A DNA stretch of 64,000 nt from Pullulanibacillus pueri (lineage in GTDB: Bacteria > Bacillota > Bacilli > Bacillales > Sporolactobacillaceae). Positions 27,073 to 36,100 of this stretch are shown here, piece after piece; positions within the stretch are counted from its first letter, which is position 1; every line of letters begins with the position of its first letter. The position numbers and the translations under genes were made by a program. The DNA is taken from positions 1 to 64,000 of the forward strand of contig NZ_BMFV01000006.1 of the NCBI RefSeq assembly GCF_014639255.1, read 5' to 3'. The notes beneath the pieces are model-generated. The model searched no databases and was not told the DNA's origin. It worked only from the letters and a program-made list of their open reading frames with translations.

Positions 27073-27621
27073 ATGAAAAAAGATGACTCTTCTCCCTCTT
27101 TTTTTAAGACCAAAAAACAAGAAAAGCGGGCGGTCTCCAGCATTTATTCTTGGACTTTTTTGTTTCTTTTTCTTAGTATACTCTTAATAATATCAAGTGC
27201 ATGTGGAATCACCAAACTAAATACTCATGCCAACGACGAGCCTTCCTCACCGGTCAGCGAGCCATTACATCAAGGGAGTGAAAATCATATGACAACCGTT
27301 CTACAAACGACAGCCATCGAAAATGGTATTAAGCTCTTCTTTACCTTAAAAAACACCACAGAAGACGCCATCACTTATACCTTTAATACGAGTCAACGCT
27401 TTGAAGTTGAGGTTAAAAACTCGGAAGGAACCACTGTTTACCGTTATTCTACCCATCGAATGTTTACCCAAGTTCTTGGAAAGCTAAACTTAGACAAAAA
27501 TGAAGAAAAAACCTTTGAAGCAACAGTAACCCCCTTAAAGCCTGGGGACTATATTATTCGAGTTTGGCTCACAGCTAACGAAGACCAACCTGAAGCGCGT
27601 AGTCACTTTTCCATAAATTAA
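27073..27621 (+). CDS. BsuPI-domain putative lipoprotein
   Basis: The 182-residue protein has a hydrophobic segment (residues 27-44) ending ISSACGI, which resembles a lipobox with Cys44. It is preceded by an unusually long basic N-terminus. After a linker rich in Pro and Ser comes a BsuPI-type immunoglobulin-like domain ([15 protein letters not shown] ... [10 protein letters not shown]), the fold of the intracellular proteinase inhibitor of Bacillus. Probably a membrane-anchored extracellular domain protein; inhibitor activity is not established. AAAGGAG lies 9 bases before the ATG. Confidence 0.75.
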   Translation: MKKDDSSPSFFKTKKQEKRAVSSIYSWTFLFLFLSILLIISSACGITKLNTHANDEPSSPVSEPLHQGSENHMTTVLQTTAIENGIKLFFTLKNTTEDAITYTFNTSQRFEVEVKNSEGTTVYRYSTHRMFTQVLGKLNLDKNEEKTFEATVTPLKPGDYIIRVWLTANEDQPEARSHFSIN

Positions 27622-27721
27622 GCGGACAATCGTCCAATTTTAGACTATTTTTGCTATACTTAATAGAGTTATATTTAAGTCTACATTCTGATCTTATATT
27701 TTTTCAATTGGAGGTTCGTTT

Positions 27722-29512
27722 ATGTCAACATTAAATCAAACGTGGGACCTTGATGTCTTTTTTACAGGAGGCAGTAATTCCTCCGCATTCAATGACTTTT
27801 TAGCCATATTAGAAAAGGACACCCAAGATTTCTATGCCGTACTATCGTCTAGTTCCGCCCCTCTGACATTAGAGGCGTCTAGTGACTGGTTAAAAAACCT
27901 TAATACATACCAAGATTTAGCCAAACGTTTGGTGGAAGCGAGTGCTTTCACGAGTTGCTTGCGTGCCCAAAATATGCAAGACAAACAAGCCGATCTCTTA
28001 GGAAATACAGTTCAAAGTCTTTTTGCGACCTTTAAGTCCTGCGAAACCTTGTTAGATACCCAGATTGCCGCTATTCCAGAAGCAACATGGGAAGCTTTAT
28101 TAAAGACGGACGAATTAAAGGACGTGCAATTCCCTTTAAATGAAAAGCGTCATAAAGCAAAAGAACTTCTACCTGCAGATCAAGAGCAACTCATTAATGT
28201 GCTTTCGGTTGATGGCTATCATGCTTGGGGGGATCTCTACGATACGATTGTCGGTGAGATGGAAATACCCTTTGATCATCCAAAAAAGGGCCAGCAAACC
28301 CTTTCGGTTGGACAACTTGCCAATTTGATGAATGACGGGGACCGTTCTGTTCGTCAAAAAGCTTTTGCTGCTTGGGAAGAGGCTTGGCAAAAACAATCGG
28401 AATTTGCCGCGAGTGCTCTCAATCATTTGGCAGGCTTCCGATTAGGCGTATATAAGCAACGCAACTGGGACGACATCTTAAAAGAACCTTTAGAGTATAA
28501 CCGGATGTCCGGTAAAACGCTGGAAGCTATGTGGAAAACCATTACCCGCTTTAAGCCACAAGTCGTTAAGTATTTACAGCGGAAAGCAGAACTTTTAGGC
28601 CTTGAAAAACTTGACTGGCACGATGTCGAAGCCCCGTTATCCAGTGAGGATAAAGAAGTTTCCTATGACGAGGCGGCAGCCTTTATTGAAAAGAACTTTA
28701 ATCAATTTAATCCTGCTATGGGTGCCTTCGCTAAACACGCATTAGAACATCGTTGGGTTGAGGCTGAAGATCGTTCTGGCAAACGTCCTGGTGGTTTCTG
28801 CACAAGCTTCCCATTGACACAGCAATCACGTATTTTCATGACCTATGGCGGGAGTGCCTCCAATGTTTCAACGCTTGCCCATGAATTAGGCCACGCTTAT
28901 CATCAGCATGTTATGAATGATATTCCTTATTTAAATCAAGATTATGCGATGAATGTGGCTGAAACAGCGTCAACCTTTGCAGAACTCATCGTCAGTGACG
29001 CCTCCATTAAAGCGGCTGAAAGTAAGGAAGAACAAGTCGCTTTACTTGAAGATAAATTGCAGCGTGCTGTGGCCTTTTTTATGAACATCCACGCCCGCTT
29101 TTTGTTTGAAACTCGTTTTTATGAGGAGCGAAAGAACGGCATTGTCAGTGTTGATCGTCTAAATGAATTGATGTTAGAGGCCCAAAAAGAAGCTTATTGT
29201 GAGGAACTTGGAAGTTACCATCCTTCCTTCTGGGAATCGAAACTCCATTTTTATATTACAGGCGTTCCTTTTTATAACTTCCCGTACACTTTCGGTTACA
29301 TGTTCAGTACAGGCATTTATGCTCGCGCCTTAGAAGAAGGTCCAACGTTTGCTGATAAATATGATGCCCTCTTACGTGATACAGGCGCCATGACTGTGGA
29401 AGAACTCGCCTTAAAACATCTAGGTGTGAACTTAGAACAAGATATCTTTTGGGAAGAAGCCTGTGAGCAAATCGTAAAAGACGTTGATCAATTCCTCGAG
29501 CTTACCAAATAA
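27722..29512 (+). CDS. M3 family oligoendopeptidase (PepF-type)
   Basis: The 596-residue enzyme has the zinc motif HELGHAYHQH (HExxH) with the downstream glutamate in NVAETASTFAEL. The PepF/M3 oligoendopeptidase subfamily is also shown by GSYHPSFWESKLHFYITGVPFYNFPYTFGY near the C-terminus. It cleaves short peptides in the cytoplasm. TTGGAGG lies just before the ATG. A hairpin terminator follows. Confidence 0.93.
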   Translation: MSTLNQTWDLDVFFTGGSNSSAFNDFLAILEKDTQDFYAVLSSSSAPLTLEASSDWLKNLNTYQDLAKRLVEASAFTSCLRAQNMQDKQADLLGNTVQSLFATFKSCETLLDTQIAAIPEATWEALLKTDELKDVQFPLNEKRHKAKELLPADQEQLINVLSVDGYHAWGDLYDTIVGEMEIPFDHPKKGQQTLSVGQLANLMNDGDRSVRQKAFAAWEEAWQKQSEFAASALNHLAGFRLGVYKQRNWDDILKEPLEYNRMSGKTLEAMWKTITRFKPQVVKYLQRKAELLGLEKLDWHDVEAPLSSEDKEVSYDEAAAFIEKNFNQFNPAMGAFAKHALEHRWVEAEDRSGKRPGGFCTSFPLTQQSRIFMTYGGSASNVSTLAHELGHAYHQHVMNDIPYLNQDYAMNVAETASTFAELIVSDASIKAAESKEEQVALLEDKLQRAVAFFMNIHARFLFETRFYEERKNGIVSVDRLNELMLEAQKEAYCEELGSYHPSFWESKLHFYITGVPFYNFPYTFGYMFSTGIYARALEEGPTFADKYDALLRDTGAMTVEELALKHLGVNLEQDIFWEEACEQIVKDVDQFLELTK

Positions 29513-29524
29513 GCATTAATTAAT

Positions 29525-29562
29525 AAAAGAGCACTTCAGTTCAATGACTGAAATGCTCTTTT
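29525..29562 (+). terminator. Terminator after the oligoendopeptidase
   Basis: AAAAGAGCA.TTCAGT and ACTGAA.TGCTCTTTT pair with one mismatch and are followed by T5. Confidence 0.85.
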
Positions 29563-29769
29563 TCTTTCCTACCAAAAAGGCATCATGGCTTTTCATGTCT
29601 CTTTCTATAGCTTTGGATCCTTTTTTATGCTTTTCGTTAACACCTTAAATTCATCTTTATTGATAAAAAAGTATAAAAGGTATAGGCTTGTCATATAGTC
29701 GAAATAGACTAATAATTCCAAGCCGCTATTTTAATTTTATGCTCTAATCTATGATTTAAGGAAGTGAAC

Positions 29770-30573
29770 ATGATGAATCATCCAAAAGTCACTTTGTTGA
29801 ATTTAGATGGAACCTATGAAACTCAAAGACAGCTCCAAAAATTATATGACTGCCAATCCATCGAATTAAGTGATATAAAAGGGAAGAACCTATATTGTGA
29901 TGATCTTGCCTTTCAACAGCTCACAACTCGTATTGCAGCTCATCCTGTCACCCCTATTACCCTTTTAGGTAGTGGAAATTACCACTATCTCAGCTACTAT
30001 TATTTATCACAAATTCAAGACCCTTTTACTTTAATTCTCATCGATCATCATACCGATATGTACGAACAAGAACAATGGCTGACTTGTGGTTCCTGGGTGG
30101 CACGAGCCCTAAGAACATTACCACAACTTGACCAAGTGATCATGGTGGGGGTTGAACCTGATTCCATCACCTCCATTCAAGAGGATCTCAGATCTCGTGT
30201 CCATCTTCTAGAAGAACACACTTTAAAAAAAGACCTCTATAACCTGAACGCTCTAATGACGACCTCTTCAATTTATTTAAGTATTGATAAGGATGCCTTT
30301 TCTGAAGCCGTTGTCAAAACCAATTGGAGTCAAGGGTGCCTTACCCTCGATAGTATTCAACCTTTACTTTCTTACCTAACCCAACACTTCAATCTTATCG
30401 GTACTGACATCTGTGGAGAGTGGCCGGTCGCTCCTGAAAAACGCCTACTTTCAATGAATCAGATCTACATCCAAAAAAATGAAAAGGCCAACCTCGACCT
30501 CATCCATAGAATCCAACACACTTTCTTTGATTCAGATGGAATCACGCGCTCACGTCAAGCCGAACCTTTATGA
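29770..30573 (+). CDS. Arginase/agmatinase fold (ureohydrolase-like) protein
   Basis: The protein, about 267 residues, keeps ureohydrolase metal-ligand blocks. GSGNYHYLS gives the first histidine, LIDHHTDMY the D-x-H-x-D-type block, and SIDKDAFS the D-x-D block. A DICGEWP motif near residue 220 contains a glutamate where arginases bind guanidino groups. It is shorter than arginase (about 300) and the motifs are divergent, so the substrate is unknown; formimidoylglutamase- or agmatinase-like chemistry is possible. The start may be 29770 or 29773; AAGGAAG sits just upstream. Confidence 0.75.
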   Translation: MMNHPKVTLLNLDGTYETQRQLQKLYDCQSIELSDIKGKNLYCDDLAFQQLTTRIAAHPVTPITLLGSGNYHYLSYYYLSQIQDPFTLILIDHHTDMYEQEQWLTCGSWVARALRTLPQLDQVIMVGVEPDSITSIQEDLRSRVHLLEEHTLKKDLYNLNALMTTSSIYLSIDKDAFSEAVVKTNWSQGCLTLDSIQPLLSYLTQHFNLIGTDICGEWPVAPEKRLLSMNQIYIQKNEKANLDLIHRIQHTFFDSDGITRSRQAEPL

Positions 30574-30649
30574 CCATTATGAGCACGATTTATCCATCTT
30601 TTTTAGAAAAGAGTCCAGCACACCCTATCTCGAAACCTCATATCCATAG

Positions 30650-30682
30650 AAAAAGGCAGCCCATATGGACTGCCTTTTTTTC
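30650..30682. terminator. Bidirectional terminator between converging genes
   Basis: AAAAAGGCAG and CTGCCTTTTT pair around CCATATGG; T runs exist on both strands. It serves both the arginase-fold gene and the YfkM gene. Confidence 0.9.
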
Positions 30683-30687
30683 ATATA

Positions 30688-31203
30688 TTAGCCTTCTAAA
30701 ATTTTTAATGCTTCGCGATTGAAAGCTGGAAGATCATCTGGTGTACGGCTTGTCACAAGTTGATTGCAGCATACAACCACTTCTTCATCTACAAAATTTG
30801 CGCCGGCATATTCCATGTCCACTTGGATGGATTTATACCCCGTCGCTTTCCGTCCCTCAAGGGTTTTTGCTGTAATAAGCAATTGAGGGCCATGGCAAAT
30901 GGCAAAAACCGGTTTTTTATCATCCATAAAGGCCTTCGCAAATTGAACAAAACGATCATCCGCTCTTAGGAGATCTGGTGAAAAACCTCCAGGAATAAGG
31001 AGGGCATCAAAATCTCCTGGTGTAACCTCATCAATCGTTTTATCTACAGGGACAGCTTCACCGTGCTTCCCTTTTAATGTTTTACCCTGTTCGTTCTCGA
31101 TGACAACAATTTCATGTCCCGCATTTTTAAACGCCTCTGCAGGACTAGTAAATTCGGAGTCCTCAAATTCATCTGTAAGCACAACGGCAATTTTCTTTCC
31201 CAT
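30688..31203 (-). CDS. yfkM: PfpI/DJ-1 family general stress protein (YfkM)
   Basis: This 171-residue DJ-1/PfpI protein has ALLIPGGFSPD, the nucleophile elbow AICHGPQLL with its cysteine, and the C-terminal LVTSRTPDDLPAFNRE. It closely resembles B. subtilis YfkM (general stress protein 18). PfpI relatives act as deglycases or chaperones, and the precise reaction is debated. Single gene with its own terminator. Confidence 0.92.
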   Translation of the reverse strand: MGKKIAVVLTDEFEDSEFTSPAEAFKNAGHEIVVIENEQGKTLKGKHGEAVPVDKTIDEVTPGDFDALLIPGGFSPDLLRADDRFVQFAKAFMDDKKPVFAICHGPQLLITAKTLEGRKATGYKSIQVDMEYAGANFVDEEVVVCCNQLVTSRTPDDLPAFNREALKILEG

Positions 31204-31500
31204 TATGATCGCTCCTTCACATGAAAAGTGTTATTTTTAGATATTCTGTTGTAGTCATTATTTTAATCACTATTAATTTAACCAACAAGTTTTCTGCTTA
31301 ATCTTCTTTTCCCCGCATTCCCTCCTCCTCCTTTCCACATCATCTCAATGTACTGTTGAACATTAACCTTCGTTTGATATTTTTCCAATTTACCCCAGAC
31401 CAATATATTAATATATTTGCACTGAATACATTGATTAATCTGATTATTAAACATATACTTTAAAAGAATTACTATAAAATTTACAAAAGGAGGAAACTAT

Positions 31501-33105
31501 TTGGAACAAGGACAATTTAAGAAAAAGTTGACTTTGTTAGACCTCACCTTCTTAGGATGTGGCTCTATAATCGGATCAGGCTGGTTATATGGTTCGATGA
31601 ACGCTGCAAGTCTTGCGGGATCTCTTGCATGGATCTCTTGGATAATCGGAGCTATTATTTTTATGCTTATAGGACTTGTTTACGCCGAGCTATCCGCTGC
31701 ATTACCAAGATCCGGTGGCTTTCTTCGTTATCCTGATTATTCTCATGGTTCCATGGTTGGCTACCTTGCCGGTTTCGCTTCATTACTAGGATACACAAGT
31801 GTCATTGGGGTAGAAGTTGAAGCTGTTCGTCAGTATGCCTCAGCATGGCTTGGCGGCATGCAAGACGCTAATGGTAATCCCACCATTTTAGGATTTCTTG
31901 TGCAGGCAGCACTAATAGTTCTTTTCTTTCTCATTAATTATTGGAGTGTTAATTTCTTTGGGAAAGTCAATACCGCTTTAACCTTTTTCAAATTTGTCGT
32001 TCCTATTCTCATTGTTATTATTTTACTATTAAACATGCACCCAAGTAACTTTTCTGCTGGTGGTGCTGATCCTGGTGGTATCCACGGTGTCTTCAAAGCG
32101 GTTGTCGCCGCCGGTATTGCCTTTGCCTTTCTTGGTTTTAGACAATCTGTAGATTTTGCAGCAGAAGCAAAAAAGCCACAAACCAGTGTCCCGTGGTCTA
32201 TTATTCTATCTGTTGTGCTTTGTCTCGTTCTTTATATTATTTTACAAATTGCCTTTATCGGTGCCGTTCCTGCCAATGTTATTAATGGAGGCTGGGCAAG
32301 CATTGATTGGGAGTCTCCTTGGGTAAACTTGGCTAAGCTTTTAGGAGCCTATTGGCTAGCCACATTAGTATCGATTGATGCTGCCATTTCTCCAGCGGCC
32401 ACTGGGAATATCTTTCTTTCTGGTACCGCGCGCGTGATGTTCGCTTGGGCGAAGAACGGATATTTTTATTCCATCTTCCAGAAGGTCGATAAGCGGACAG
32501 GGTTACCTCGAGGCGCATTATGGTTAGCACTTATTATGGGGATAGCATGGACACTTCCTGGACAATTCCAATCATGGAGCGGATTGGTCGGTGCGGTCAC
32601 CTCAGCCTTTGTGCTCACCTATATGCTTGGACCCATTTCTCTTGCCTCATTTAGAAAAACAGATCCGGATTTACCACGCCCATTTAAGTTAAGAGGGGCA
32701 AGCGTGATCTCTCCTCTTGCGTTTGTCGCAGCCTCACTTGTCGCCTATTGGAGCGGTTGGGCCACAATGGAAATCCTGATTGTCTTAATGGTCGCATCTC
32801 TTATCCTCTATTTAGCTTTTGTTGACAAGGATAAGAGACTCAGAGCGACCTTAAAAGAGGATTTCAAAGCAACGATTTGGTTGTTTGGTTACTACGCCTT
32901 TATGTTAATCATTCTCTTTATCGGTTCATTTGGGCCTACCAATGACGATGGCGAAATGCCACACCAATTAATTAAAGGACCATGGGATAGCATTATTCTC
33001 GCAGTCGGAGCCCTAGTCATCTACTATTGGGGCGTTGCCAGCGCTTTGAAAAAATCACGCATTATCCTTGAGGAAGATGAGGTTTCAGACGTACAAGCGT
33101 CATAA
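31501..33105 (+). CDS. Amino acid permease (APC superfamily)
   Basis: The 534-residue protein has 12 or more TM helices and the APC TM1 motif GCGSIIGSGWLYG, then LVYAELSAALPRSGGFLRYPDYSHG. FLGFRQSVDFAAEAKKPQ is the TM6-7 region of the aspartate/glutamate-like amino acid-polyamine group. It is probably a proton-coupled importer of an amino acid; which one is unknown. The TTG start is supported by AAAGGAGG 7 bases upstream. The 297 bases before it show no riboswitch that I recognise. Confidence 0.9.
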   Translation: MEQGQFKKKLTLLDLTFLGCGSIIGSGWLYGSMNAASLAGSLAWISWIIGAIIFMLIGLVYAELSAALPRSGGFLRYPDYSHGSMVGYLAGFASLLGYTSVIGVEVEAVRQYASAWLGGMQDANGNPTILGFLVQAALIVLFFLINYWSVNFFGKVNTALTFFKFVVPILIVIILLLNMHPSNFSAGGADPGGIHGVFKAVVAAGIAFAFLGFRQSVDFAAEAKKPQTSVPWSIILSVVLCLVLYIILQIAFIGAVPANVINGGWASIDWESPWVNLAKLLGAYWLATLVSIDAAISPAATGNIFLSGTARVMFAWAKNGYFYSIFQKVDKRTGLPRGALWLALIMGIAWTLPGQFQSWSGLVGAVTSAFVLTYMLGPISLASFRKTDPDLPRPFKLRGASVISPLAFVAASLVAYWSGWATMEILIVLMVASLILYLAFVDKDKRLRATLKEDFKATIWLFGYYAFMLIILFIGSFGPTNDDGEMPHQLIKGPWDSIILAVGALVIYYWGVASALKKSRIILEEDEVSDVQAS

Positions 33106-33147
33106 GAAACACTCAGCTTCAATCATGGTAAGGACTTTAGAACAGAA

Positions 33148-33186
33148 ACGAGCACCGCTTATTCTAGCGGTGCTCGTCCTTTTTTA
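33148..33186 (+). terminator. Terminator after the amino acid permease
   Basis: CGAGCACCGCT and AGCGGTGCTCG pair perfectly with a 6-base loop; TCCTTTTTT follows. Confidence 0.9.
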
Positions 33187-33276
33187 AAAGAATAAGAAAG
33201 TAAAGCCATCAAGAAATAAAGAGATCGGTAGAAAAATTTGTCTTCATGGATAAGGACTTGGTGCCAGCCAATTTTT

Positions 33277-33861
33277 TTATAAAATCTCTACACCAAATGC
33301 CTTCAGCATATCAGAAAGTAAGGATAATGATAATCCGACAACATTGAAGTAATCTCCTTCGATTCCTTCAATAAAGGTTGCCCCAATCCCCTGTATTGCA
33401 TATGCGCCTGCTTTGTCCATAGGTTCTCCTGATTTGATATATCTCCAAATGGTGTCATTATCAATATGTTTCATAACGACCTTTGTCCTTTTCCATCGCA
33501 CCAGCTGCTTTTGAGACTCATAATCAATACAAACGAGACCACTATAAACGTCATGTGTCCTCCCTTGTAAAGCATTAATCATAGAAAAGGCTTCCTCTTC
33601 ATTTCGGGGTTTCCCCATGATCTCACCGTCTAAAACAACAACAGTATCACCGCCAATAATAATACCCTCCTCTACTCCCTTCACATGGTGAAGTGCATTT
33701 AAAGCTTTCCTTTGGGCTAATTCCATAACGACTTCTTCCACTGAAAGAGAGTAAGCAAAGGTTTCATCGGTCTCAAACTTGGCTATTTTGACAGGAAAGC
33801 CTAGTGATTCTAAAAGAGAAATTCTACGCGGCGAAGAGGATGCAAGGATTAAGGGCTTCAT
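33277..33861 (-). CDS. maf: Maf family nucleoside triphosphate pyrophosphatase
   Basis: The 194-residue protein has the Maf start LILASSSPRRISLLESLG, the KA block LAQRKALNAL, GGDTVVVLDGEIMGKPRNEEEA, SGEPMDKAGAYAIQG and GIEGDYFNVVGLSL. Maf proteins hydrolyse dTTP, UTP or modified nucleotides, and in Bacillus influence septum formation. Here it is alone, without the radC and mreBCD genes it often precedes. Confidence 0.94.
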   Translation of the reverse strand: MKPLILASSSPRRISLLESLGFPVKIAKFETDETFAYSLSVEEVVMELAQRKALNALHHVKGVEEGIIIGGDTVVVLDGEIMGKPRNEEEAFSMINALQGRTHDVYSGLVCIDYESQKQLVRWKRTKVVMKHIDNDTIWRYIKSGEPMDKAGAYAIQGIGATFIEGIEGDYFNVVGLSLSLLSDMLKAFGVEIL

Positions 33862-34103
33862 TGGACTCTCTCCTTTTCAAGTCATGAACTTTTTATTTCC
33901 TTTTACTATAACAGAATTTTTAAGGTTAAGAGAAGCCGAGCCTAGACCCTTATTAAGACACTGAAAAAGCTTTTATTCAAAATTTACCGCCTATAAGCAA
34001 GTGGACTGAAGTGCCCCCCTCCTCACTATCCATAACAAGCTTTCAAGAATCCAGATACGTTTTTCGAACAAGCGGGTTTTTTCTATATTTTTTCATAATT
34101 CTA
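33862..34103. other. Intergenic region left of the NSS promoter
   Basis: It holds the upstream region of maf, on the minus strand. I see no ORF, repeat or riboswitch in it. Confidence 0.4.
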
Positions 34104-34132
34104 TTTACAGAGTAAGTCACTTCTTGTATACT
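34104..34132 (+). promoter_or_regulatory. Promoter of the NSS transporter operon, with adjacent inverted repeat
   Basis: TTTACA (34104-34109) and TATACT (34127-34132) are separated by exactly 17 bases, a near-consensus SigA promoter. Directly downstream, 34134-34150 is a perfect inverted repeat ACTCTTA-TTC-TAAGAGT, at or just after the expected transcription start. Confidence 0.75.
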
Positions 34133-34193
34133 AACTCTTATTCTAAGAGTAACACAAAAGGCAATTTTCTTAACTTTATAAGGAGGTACTACA

Positions 34194-35702
34194 ATGAAGA
34201 GCAGAGAACAATGGGGATCACGAGCCGGTTTCATTCTGGCTGCTATCGGTTCTGCTATCGGACTCGGAAACATTTGGCGTTTCCCGGCCGTTGCTTACGC
34301 CAATGGCGGAGGGTCTTTTTTCCTTCCATATTTGATCGCCCTATTAACAGCCGGTATCCCCTTACTCATTCTTGAATTCACAATGGGACACAAATACCGT
34401 GGGTCGGCACCGCTCACATTAGGTCGAATCTCACGCAAAGGCGGCGAATGGCTAGGCTGGTGGCAAGTGGTTGTCTCTTTCGTTATTTCCAGCTATTATG
34501 CAGTCATCGTGGCTTGGGCTGTCGCCTATACATGGTTCTCTTTTAAATTAGATTGGGGATCCGATACAGGGGGCTTTTTCCAAAAAGATTATGCGCAATT
34601 TGCCACAGTAAGTCCAGGAAGTTTCGGGGGCATCGTCTGGCAGGTTTTCCTTCCCCTTATCCTTGTGTGGATCGTTGTTTTTATCGTGCTATTTAAAGGC
34701 GTGCGCAAAGGGATAGAAAAGGCCAATAAATTTTTTATCCCTCTATTAGTCATTCTTTTTGCTATTGTTGTCATCCGGGCGGTCACCTTACCTGGTGCTG
34801 CGGAAGGACTTAATGCCTTCTTCACTCCGGATTGGCACAAAATTTGGAGTGGTAATGTTTGGGTTGCCGCTTATGGACAGATTTTCTTCAGCTTGTCTAT
34901 TGCTTTTGGGATTATGGTCGCTTATTCCAGTTATCTTCCAAAGAAATCCGATATCACCAATAATGCCTTTATAACAGGGTTCGCCAACTCAGGGTTTGAA
35001 CTCCTTGCTGGGATAGGTATTTTCTCAGCACTAGGCTTTATGGCCCAAACGCAAGGGAAAGAGGTGGGAGATGTCGTCGAAGGTGGCGTTAATCTTGTTT
35101 TTGTCGTCCTCCCACAAATTATAAATACATTGCCGGCTTTAAAAGTGCCTTTTGCGGTCTTATTTTTCCTATCGATTATTTTTGCCGGGCTGTCTTCCTT
35201 AATCTCCATTGTGGAAGCTTATGTTTCAGCGGTACAGGATAAATTCCAAATGTCTCGTAAGACAGCAGTGGTGATTGGTGCAGGTCTTTCAGCTCTGATT
35301 TCTCTTTTTTATGCTTCACGAGGTGGACTCTATTTCTTAGACACTGTTGATCACTATGTCAATCAATATGGCATTGCTCTCGCTGGACTTGTCGAGGTCA
35401 TTTTAATCGCTTGGGTCTTTCGGAAGCTTGATACGTTTCAAAAGCACGCCAATGCCATTTCTGATATCCGCCTTGTCTTCTGGTGGAAGGCTTGCTTAGG
35501 TGTTATCACACCGCTTGTACTTGGCTACATGATGGTGAAGAGTGTCATTGAGGACATCCAAACACCTTATGGTGGTGGGGATTACTCCATTCCATTCTTA
35601 ATGGTTTCGGTTATTGTGACAGCACTCACAATGATTATTGGTATTATTCTCACACCATTTAAGTGGAAAAGGACATTATCAGAAAAAGAGGAGGCCAGCT
35701 AA
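34194..35702 (+). CDS. Sodium-dependent transporter of the NSS/SNF family
   Basis: The 502-residue protein has the NSS TM1 motif SRAGFILAAIGSAIGLGNIW, which binds Na+ and substrate. It is followed by RFPAVAYANGGGSFFLPYLI and about 11-12 TM helices. Bacterial NSS proteins (LeuT, MhsT, MetP) import amino acids with Na+. The tiny gene right behind it (36 residues) supports the MetP/MetS type, which carries methionine and alanine in Corynebacterium. AAGGAGG precedes the ATG. Confidence 0.93.
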   Translation: MKSREQWGSRAGFILAAIGSAIGLGNIWRFPAVAYANGGGSFFLPYLIALLTAGIPLLILEFTMGHKYRGSAPLTLGRISRKGGEWLGWWQVVVSFVISSYYAVIVAWAVAYTWFSFKLDWGSDTGGFFQKDYAQFATVSPGSFGGIVWQVFLPLILVWIVVFIVLFKGVRKGIEKANKFFIPLLVILFAIVVIRAVTLPGAAEGLNAFFTPDWHKIWSGNVWVAAYGQIFFSLSIAFGIMVAYSSYLPKKSDITNNAFITGFANSGFELLAGIGIFSALGFMAQTQGKEVGDVVEGGVNLVFVVLPQIINTLPALKVPFAVLFFLSIIFAGLSSLISIVEAYVSAVQDKFQMSRKTAVVIGAGLSALISLFYASRGGLYFLDTVDHYVNQYGIALAGLVEVILIAWVFRKLDTFQKHANAISDIRLVFWWKACLGVITPLVLGYMMVKSVIEDIQTPYGGGDYSIPFLMVSVIVTALTMIIGIILTPFKWKRTLSEKEEAS

Positions 35703-35703
35703 T

Positions 35704-35814
35704 ATGTCAGGAAGCGCAATAACGATGATGATCATCGGTATGGTCATTCTCTGGGGTGGTTTAGCCGCAAGCATTTTCAATGTTGTCAGAGTCTCTCGAA
35801 AGCAAAAGTCTTAA
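35704..35814 (+). CDS. NSS transporter small subunit (MetS-like), 36 residues
   Basis: One base after the transporter stop an ATG opens a 36-codon gene. It encodes a single hydrophobic helix (ITMMIIGMVILWGGLAASIF, residues 6-25) followed by a basic tail (RVSRKQKS). MetS of the MetPS methionine/alanine importer has this size and layout and is needed for activity of its NSS partner. The gene's ribosome-binding site is in the end of the transporter gene (AGGAGG). Confidence 0.82.
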   Translation: MSGSAITMMIIGMVILWGGLAASIFNVVRVSRKQKS

Positions 35815-35960
35815 ATAAATGAGTTGCATTGGTGGTACGCTCTTTAACCGCCATGTTGATTTCTTATAGTGTTAGAAAATCTGGGTGAAAAAGCATACCC
35901 GGCACTCATTCAGTTGGGCATTAAAATGTTTTTTACCAAAAGGCATCGTCAACACCAAGT

Positions 35961-36012
35961 GGATTGGAGCGGAAATCCACACCGTCCTGATAACCATAAT
36001 GTTATACATTCT
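35961..36012 (+). repeat. Dispersed intergenic repeat family A, copy 3
   Basis: GGATTGGAGCGGAAATCCAC and the following ACCGTCCTGATAACCATAAT match copies at 1, 5744 and 57553. It lies just outside the terminator of the ABC transporter operon. Confidence 0.75.
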
Positions 36013-36021
36013 GACGTTTAA

Positions 36022-36096
36022 AAAAGCTCACCCTTGTGAACGGCACCCAAGATGTTAATTCGTCTAACATCTGGAGCCCTCACTCGGGTGAGCTTT
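36022..36096 (-). terminator. Compound terminator of the sugar ABC operon
   Basis: AAAGCTCACCC and GGGTGAGCTTT form an outer stem. An inner hairpin, AGATGTTA / TAACATCT, sits in the loop. T-rich sequence follows on the minus strand. Confidence 0.75.
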
Positions 36097-36100
36097 GTTA

